NCBI RefSeq assembly: GCF_049860805.1
Contig: NZ_CP187555.1
Coordinates: forward strand, 4,526,001-4,590,000
Source of the DNA: Parabacteroides sp900760525
Lineage (GTDB): Bacteria > Bacteroidota > Bacteroidia > Bacteroidales > Tannerellaceae
Direction: 5' to 3'
Length of the DNA: 64,000 nt
Part shown: one piece after another, positions 59,516-64,000 of the stretch
How positions within the stretch are numbered: position 1 is the first letter of the stretch
Layout: the number at the start of each line of letters is the position of its first letter
Position numbers and translations under genes: made by a program
Notes under the pieces: model-generated
The model's input: only the letters and a program-made list of their open reading frames with translations
What the model was told of the DNA's origin: nothing
Databases searched by the model: none

Positions 59516-61468
59516 CTACAATTTCGGCCCCCGGGCGGGTTTGCGGGGCGCGACCTTCGGCTGCGCCTTCTTCTCCCTGGGCGGTTCGACGATCCGCAGT
59601 TTGAGTTTCTCCGTCTTACGGTCGTAACGCACCTCGCAGCAGTCAATCTCACCCGCAACCGACGTCCACACGTTGTTCACACGCACCGCGCCGCCCGAGT
59701 AGAGGGTCTTGTATTGTTCGTATTCGAGCGGCTGCCGCAATTTCGCGTCCACCTGACGGTGGAACGAGTAGATATTACGTCCCTTTGCTATTTCGTCGGG
59801 AACGTAAACCCGCAACTCGGGATGGGCGGCCTCGGCATAGAGGCACAGATCCGCCGTGCGAAGCTCCCTCGGAACCCACTGGATCATCCTCGGGTCGCCC
59901 CGCACGGCCGTATCGGCCACGAGCGGCGTGATGGCCCTCTGGGGAATGTCGTACAGCACCCCCGCATCCTTGCGAACGGCCTCCAACGCCACCTCCTCCG
60001 TTACAAGCCGGCGGTTCAGGTGCAGGACACTCATCAACCGGTGTATCTGCTGCGGGTCGTCCTGCTCGCGGAACACCTGCAAGACCAGGGCGGGGTCGCT
60101 CAACGCGCTGATAACCGAGAAATCGGTTTTGTCCTTCCCGTAGGTACGCTCGAAAGCCTCCCGGCTCATCTCCGGCGTCCGGGCTTCGCGGGGGACGCCT
60201 TTCAGGTTTTGCGGGTTCTCCCGCACCAGGCTCATGTATAGATCCGGGCTTTTCATGCTCTCGGGCAGGTGGGCGATGGCATAGGGACTGCGCCGTATGG
60301 CCTCCATGCACAACTCCGGCGTTTTCCACTTCTCGGGGACATATTGCAGGTAGCTCCCGTCGTGCCAGACGGCCCGGCGGCACATCTCCTCGTTCTTGGC
60401 GTGGTCGGGAAGGTTGTAGAACAGCTCCGGCTCCAGGGCGAAAATTTCCCGGGCCACCCTCGGCGTGAGGAACCAGGGGTTCATGTTCTCCAAAAAATCG
60501 AAGGTCTTATCGTAATTCGTGCAATAGAACCCCAACACTTTCAGGTGTATCTCCTCGAAGGGGATATAGCGGAGGACACGCAGGTCGTCGGTACGGGCCA
60601 ACGCCCGGTTGCAGACCTCCGGCGTGAGCTGTTCGGGGTTGAAAAAGCGGATGGCCAGGGGATCGCGCTCCAGCGCCATCCCGCACAGACGGTCGGTTTT
60701 CAGATGTTTCGGAACGTACTCCAGTGCCAGGTAGTTCGAGGACACGGCGGCCTCGCAGACCCGTTCCGTGCGTAATTCCTCCGGCACTTCATGGAGCAGG
60801 ATGCCGTCCCCGCTGACGGCACGCAGGCAGACTGCCTCCGTGCGCAGTTCCACCGGCACGAGCGAAAGGCAGGACGCGTCCATCCCCACGCCGTGAAGGG
60901 CCAGTTCCCCGGTCATGACCTCCGGGGCAATGGAGGCGAAAATCTCGAACTTGTCCACGAACGACATCCCGAATTTTTTCAGCCCTTCCAGGCATATATC
61001 GGGATACGGAATGTAAGGGAGTATCTTGTAATCGGCACTGTCCACCGCTTTCAACGCCGCACGGCATATTTGCGGCGTCCTCAATTCCCCGGGGACGGCC
61101 TCCAGCACCAGACCGTTGCGCTTCACGGCCGTCATGCACAGTTCGGGGGTCTTCAACCCCTCCGGAACGTAATACAGCGCGTAGCTGTTGCTATCGACGG
61201 CGGCACGGCACATTTTCGGTGTCTTCAGACGGTCAGGGACGAATTTCAGTGTTTCGCCCCGGTGGCCGGCCGCGGCAAGACAAAGTTCCGGCGTTTTCAT
61301 CGCTTCGGGAACGAACTCGATGTTGAAAGCCGATTTCTTGATGGCGAAACGGCAGACTTCCGCCGTTTTCCGATCCTCGGGCAGCGTCTCGAAAAGGTTC
61401 TCGCGCCACGGGTTCTCGTACACCCCCGTATCGAGATAGGCTATATCTATTCTCTCTTGCTCTGTCAT
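59516..61468 (-). CDS. DUF4116 repeat protein
   Basis: 650 residues. Most of the protein is repeated units of about 35 residues with a pattern LRTPEICRAAVxxxGxALxxVPEEL, the DUF4116 repeat, helical and solenoid-like; more than a dozen units are visible from residue 25 to 525. The C-terminus (RQVDAKLRQPLEYEQYKT, then a lysine- and proline-rich end) is different. Function unknown; protein-protein interaction is likely. It lies at the end of the minus-strand conjugation genes, after a hairpin terminator. Confidence 0.8.
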   Translation of the reverse strand: MTEQERIDIAYLDTGVYENPWRENLFETLPEDRKTAEVCRFAIKKSAFNIEFVPEAMKTPELCLAAAGHRGETLKFVPDRLKTPKMCRAAVDSNSYALYYVPEGLKTPELCMTAVKRNGLVLEAVPGELRTPQICRAALKAVDSADYKILPYIPYPDICLEGLKKFGMSFVDKFEIFASIAPEVMTGELALHGVGMDASCLSLVPVELRTEAVCLRAVSGDGILLHEVPEELRTERVCEAAVSSNYLALEYVPKHLKTDRLCGMALERDPLAIRFFNPEQLTPEVCNRALARTDDLRVLRYIPFEEIHLKVLGFYCTNYDKTFDFLENMNPWFLTPRVAREIFALEPELFYNLPDHAKNEEMCRRAVWHDGSYLQYVPEKWKTPELCMEAIRRSPYAIAHLPESMKSPDLYMSLVRENPQNLKGVPREARTPEMSREAFERTYGKDKTDFSVISALSDPALVLQVFREQDDPQQIHRLMSVLHLNRRLVTEEVALEAVRKDAGVLYDIPQRAITPLVADTAVRGDPRMIQWVPRELRTADLCLYAEAAHPELRVYVPDEIAKGRNIYSFHRQVDAKLRQPLEYEQYKTLYSGGAVRVNNVWTSVAGEIDCCEVRYDRKTEKLKLRIVEPPREKKAQPKVAPRKPARGPKL

Positions 61469-61487
61469 GGTTTTCAGTATTTATGGA

Positions 61488-61510
61488 AAGCGCCCGGGTG
61501 ACGGGCGCTT
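61488..61510. terminator. Terminator between traQ and the DUF4116 gene
   Basis: AAGCGCCCG (61488-61496) and CGGGCGCTT (61502-61510) pair perfectly around GGTGA; the minus strand goes on with TTTCC. It is downstream of the minus-strand conjugation genes. Confidence 0.7.
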
Positions 61511-61531
61511 CTCTTGGTTAGACATATTACG

Positions 61532-61975
61532 TTATCGTTCCGTTTCCTCCGTCCCGTTCTCGCTCTGGAACGTGAAGGAGGTCTTCACGACCTGACCCGT
61601 GTTGTCCTCGACATAGACGTCGATGGTCTGCTGGTCATCGCTGCGCGATGTGTAATAGAGGCGGAACACCTCACGGTCGAGCGGATAGCGGTCGTTGGGC
61701 AGGAACACCGTACCGTCGTCCATCCTCAACTCACCGCGCCCGTCGGGCTGGAAATAGCGGATCGTGTAACGCGCGCCGTCATATCTCCCCTCCCGCACGA
61801 GCGTGCAGCGGATTTCAGCGGTTTCACCAACGGAGATTCGCTTCTGAACGGGCATCGTTTCCAGAGAGAACGTGTACGCCTGCTGTATATCCAGCCCGTT
61901 GTCGCAGGATGCGCATAAAAGACCCAGGGCGGCGATCCAGACCGCCAGGGCCAATATCTTTTTCATCTTTTTCAT
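61532..61975 (-). CDS. traQ: Conjugative transposon protein TraQ (DUF3872)
   Basis: 147 residues with a lipoprotein signal ending LLCASC, then DNGLDIQQAYTFSLETMPVQKR and RYTIRYFQPDGRGEL, the DUF3872 pattern of Bacteroidales TraQ. It is a periplasmic or outer-membrane part of the mating apparatus by family. It follows traO by 13 bases. In CTnDOT, traP (primase) usually lies between; it is absent here. Confidence 0.8.
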   Translation of the reverse strand: MKKMKKILALAVWIAALGLLCASCDNGLDIQQAYTFSLETMPVQKRISVGETAEIRCTLVREGRYDGARYTIRYFQPDGRGELRMDDGTVFLPNDRYPLDREVFRLYYTSRSDDQQTIDVYVEDNTGQVVKTSFTFQSENGTEETER

Positions 61976-61988
61976 GTCGCTTGCAAGT

Positions 61989-62573
61989 TTAATGGATTAT
62001 GAATTTCACGCCCAGGCCGAACTGCGCGTGGAAATGTCCCGTTGTAGTGCCCCATAGGATACGCTCACGCCCCGTCAGCGAGAGGATAATCCTGTCGGTC
62101 AGGTACGCATCGACCTCCAGCGTGACGGCCCCGCCATAGAGGAAACGGTCGCGGTGGCGGAGCGTAGAGCCGTCATAGAGCCGCCTCTCGCCCCGGTTCA
62201 CGCTCTCGTAACCGGCCAGCGCCGAGCCGCCGAGGTAGAAGAAAAAAGTCCTGGACGGGTCGGCGAGGAACTTGTAATAGTAACCTCCCTCGGCCGTGAA
62301 CTGCGCCACCGGGATACGTTCCGACTTGTAGGGGTAATAACGGTTCAGGAACTCCGCGCCGAACACCCACTTGTCGGCATTCTTCGCGTAGCGGCTCATG
62401 GCCAGCCCGAACCAGTAGCCCGTTTCGCTGCGGCTGTCCCGGGTATAGAAGCCGTCGGCCATGCCTCCCCGTATTTCCAGCCCGCGCATGGCGGGCAGGG
62501 CACGCTGGGCGTGCGCCCCGTCCGAAAGGAGGAGGCATAACCCCAGCGTGAGAATGAATATCGCCCGTTTCAT
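61989..62573 (-). CDS. traO: Conjugative transposon protein TraO
   Basis: 194 residues, signal peptide (LGLCLLLSDGAHA), then a beta-barrel-like sequence with GMADGFYTRDSRSETGYWFGLAMSRY-type strands and a C-terminal FGLGVKFIIH, typical of TraO. Outer-membrane component of the mating apparatus. One base separates it from traN. Confidence 0.85.
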   Translation of the reverse strand: MKRAIFILTLGLCLLLSDGAHAQRALPAMRGLEIRGGMADGFYTRDSRSETGYWFGLAMSRYAKNADKWVFGAEFLNRYYPYKSERIPVAQFTAEGGYYYKFLADPSRTFFFYLGGSALAGYESVNRGERRLYDGSTLRHRDRFLYGGAVTLEVDAYLTDRIILSLTGRERILWGTTTGHFHAQFGLGVKFIIH

Positions 62574-62574
62574 A

Positions 62575-63495
62575 TCACTTTACCTTTAACTCGTTGATAA
62601 CACGTGCGCGCACCAGGTCGGCATTCTCCACCGTGAAAGTCTGGTGTCGCCCGCCTTGCTGCTCGTGCAGTTCCACGACCAGCTGCTTGTCGTCGGCCAG
62701 CGTGAACTTCGGGAGCGTGAAGACCATGCGCTCGGTACGCTTGCCGCCGATGACCTGCACGTTGTTGTACGCACGCACGGGCCATACGACCTGCTCCTGG
62801 ATGGCCGTGCGTTTGGCCACCTTCTTGTCCGTAATCTTGAACGTCAGGTAGTCCACGTTGAAAGGCACGTTGGAGGAGTTTTTCAGTTGGAGGTGGAAAT
62901 AAAGCAGGTCGTTATGCACGTAGATACCTTTGAGGAGGTATTGTACCCCGAAACGCTTGCAACCGATATGCTTGATCTCGCGGCGGTCATTCTTGTAAAT
63001 GGACTGCATGATCAGTTTGACCAGCAGCGGAGATTCGCATCCCAACTCCTGCAAATAGATGTCCAGCGCGTTATTGGGGCGGTTTACCGCCTCCCCGTCA
63101 TGCAGGAAGTCCGCCATCTCGACCGACAGTTTCACCGGCTCGTCGGCATACTTGACATTGAAGCTGTAATAGGCCCCGTCCTCGGTAATGACCGAAAGGT
63201 TGCTCTCGCGCGAGAAATCACGCAGGGCCGCCTTTACACGCAGCACGTTTTCCGTGCCGTCGGCTTTCGCCGCCAGAAGATCCGAAGACCCCAGATCGAC
63301 GTAACGGATGGCCGAGGGGAAAATCACATGAACGGTCTTGCTGAACGTCACCTCCAGCGCGTAGGGCGGGATAACCCGGTTGAAGGTCAGCGGACGGGTA
63401 AGACCGTCGTACAAATCGCCCGTGGAGGGCTTTTCCTGCGCGTGGGCAGCGAACATGCACCCGATAAAAGCGAGTGCCAGAAGAATCTTTTTCAT
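62575..63495 (-). CDS. traN: Conjugative transposon protein TraN (DUF4138)
   Basis: 306 residues, signal peptide (ALAFIGCMFAAHA), LTFNRVIPPYALEVTFSKTVHVIFPS and DLGSSDLLAAKADGTENVLRVKA, both typical of TraN/DUF4138. It is a VirB9-like outer part of the type IV secretion system of these elements. Start 62 bases after the traM stop region in the same direction. Confidence 0.88.
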   Translation of the reverse strand: MKKILLALAFIGCMFAAHAQEKPSTGDLYDGLTRPLTFNRVIPPYALEVTFSKTVHVIFPSAIRYVDLGSSDLLAAKADGTENVLRVKAALRDFSRESNLSVITEDGAYYSFNVKYADEPVKLSVEMADFLHDGEAVNRPNNALDIYLQELGCESPLLVKLIMQSIYKNDRREIKHIGCKRFGVQYLLKGIYVHNDLLYFHLQLKNSSNVPFNVDYLTFKITDKKVAKRTAIQEQVVWPVRAYNNVQVIGGKRTERMVFTLPKFTLADDKQLVVELHEQQGGRHQTFTVENADLVRARVINELKVK

Positions 63496-63567
63496 ACTCG
63501 ATAAATTTTTGATTGTTGATAAAAATGGATTTTTTCAGTGGTGTACGGAAGTACGTCGTTTGTACCC

Positions 63568-64000
63568 TTATTGAAGGGGCGGGAGCAGCAGGACGCTGTA
63601 ACCGGCCTTGAGCGTGACCTTGACCGAGCGCATCTTCTTGCTCACGTATTGCGACACGCCCTGGATGGCGCTGCGCCCCAGGTCGGAGAGCAGTTGCGAA
63701 CCGGCATCGTCCGTGATCGTGATACTGCTGCCCATGCCCGCGCCCATATTGGCGGCGATCTCCTTCACGGCATTGAGTTCTTCCGACCCCGGCACGGGAA
63801 TACCCTCGTTGCCGTTCGTGTCATAGACCGACAGATCGACCGGAACGACCGCCCCGCCGTGCTGGACAGCGCTGACCTTGACCGTCAGCCGTTCACCGTT
63901 GATCCTCGCCGCCCCCGTTACGGGCGTACCCGAGGGGATGAGCAGATCTCCCGCCATCATCGGTTCCAGCAGCCGGAAAGTAACCTCCCCGCCATCGGTG
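63568..64000 (-). CDS. traM: Conjugative transposon protein TraM, C-terminal part
   Basis: The frame is open from the window end and no start is needed inside. The last 144 residues show TDGGEVTFRLLEP, GDLLIPSGTPVTGAARINGERL and VDLSVYDTNGNEGIPVPG, the VirB10-like C-terminal domain of TraM in Bacteroidales elements, and end VKAGYSVLLLPP-like. TraM crosses the periplasm in the mating apparatus. The N-terminal part lies beyond the window. Confidence 0.88.
   Translation of the reverse strand, partial: TDGGEVTFRLLEPMMAGDLLIPSGTPVTGAARINGERLTVKVSAVQHGGAVVPVDLSVYDTNGNEGIPVPGSEELNAVKEIAANMGAGMGSSITITDDAGSQLLSDLGRSAIQGVSQYVSKKMRSVKVTLKAGYSVLLLPPLQ

Noticed and set aside
62644..63504. 286-codon plus-strand frame
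   Set aside because: Antisense of traN, which is well recognised.
1..64000. tRNA or rRNA genes
   Set aside because: None was seen on reading both strands; I could not run a dedicated search.

Overview
The window comes from a gut Bacteroidota chromosome of the order Bacteroidales. Parabacteroides or a close relative is the best guess. The evidence is a SusC/SusD pair with FecR, a T9SS-like secreted protein, TAnnTTTG promoter elements, and a CTnDOT-type Tra gene set. Three blocks lie side by side.

Block 1 (1 to about 35.1 kb) is most of a Mu-like (transposable) siphophage prophage. Its left end and transposase genes lie before the window. The early region (1-5.2 kb) holds a RecA-like ATPase, a GemA-like protein, a DUF3164-like protein and many small proteins. 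The head genes are split by orientation. On the minus strand, from 12.3 down to 5.6 kb, lie terminase small and large subunits, DUF1320 (gp36-like), the DUF935 portal, a MuF head protein, gpG-like morphogenesis protein and a tail terminator. On the plus strand from 12.5 kb lie ClpP-type protease-scaffold, major capsid protein, lysis cassette, tail tube, frameshifted tail chaperones, tape measure, distal tail and tail tip proteins, and fibres. The two arms diverge from a 200-bp region with a 21-bp palindrome. The MuF protein ends in a papain-like Tox-PL toxin domain, and a small acidic gene converges on it. The last fibre gene has three arrays of 30-bp perfect repeats. The right end holds a structured intergenic element, a Mor-like regulator, a thymidylate-synthase-fold protein with the Asn-to-Asp change typical of dCMP hydroxymethylases, and an adenine methyltransferase. 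That is the position of mom in phage Mu. Direct repeats of about 25 bp at 35.04-35.11 kb look like transposase-binding sites at the prophage right end.

Block 2 (35.2-47.3 kb) is host chromosome. It holds a FecR anti-sigma factor, SusC and SusD, a twin-arginine FAD oxidoreductase and a GH2 exo-glycosidase of the beta-glucosaminidase/mannosidase type, forming a small glycan-use locus. A convergent secreted protein with a sorting-type C-terminus follows. The prophage sits directly upstream of fecR, where an ECF sigma gene would normally be.

Block 3 (about 47.3-64 kb) is the end of an integrative conjugative element of CTnDOT type. It has two tandem tyrosine recombinases, a RhuM-like protein, two excisionase-like HTH proteins, an operon of accessory proteins separated by near-identical GC hairpins, a DUF4116 repeat protein, and conjugation genes traQ, traO, traN and traM on the minus strand, with traM cut by the window end. 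A 2.5-kb group II intron with an intact maturase interrupts the first recombinase two codons after its catalytic tyrosine codon, and splicing restores the frame exactly. The neighbouring recombinase carries the same target sequence without an intron.
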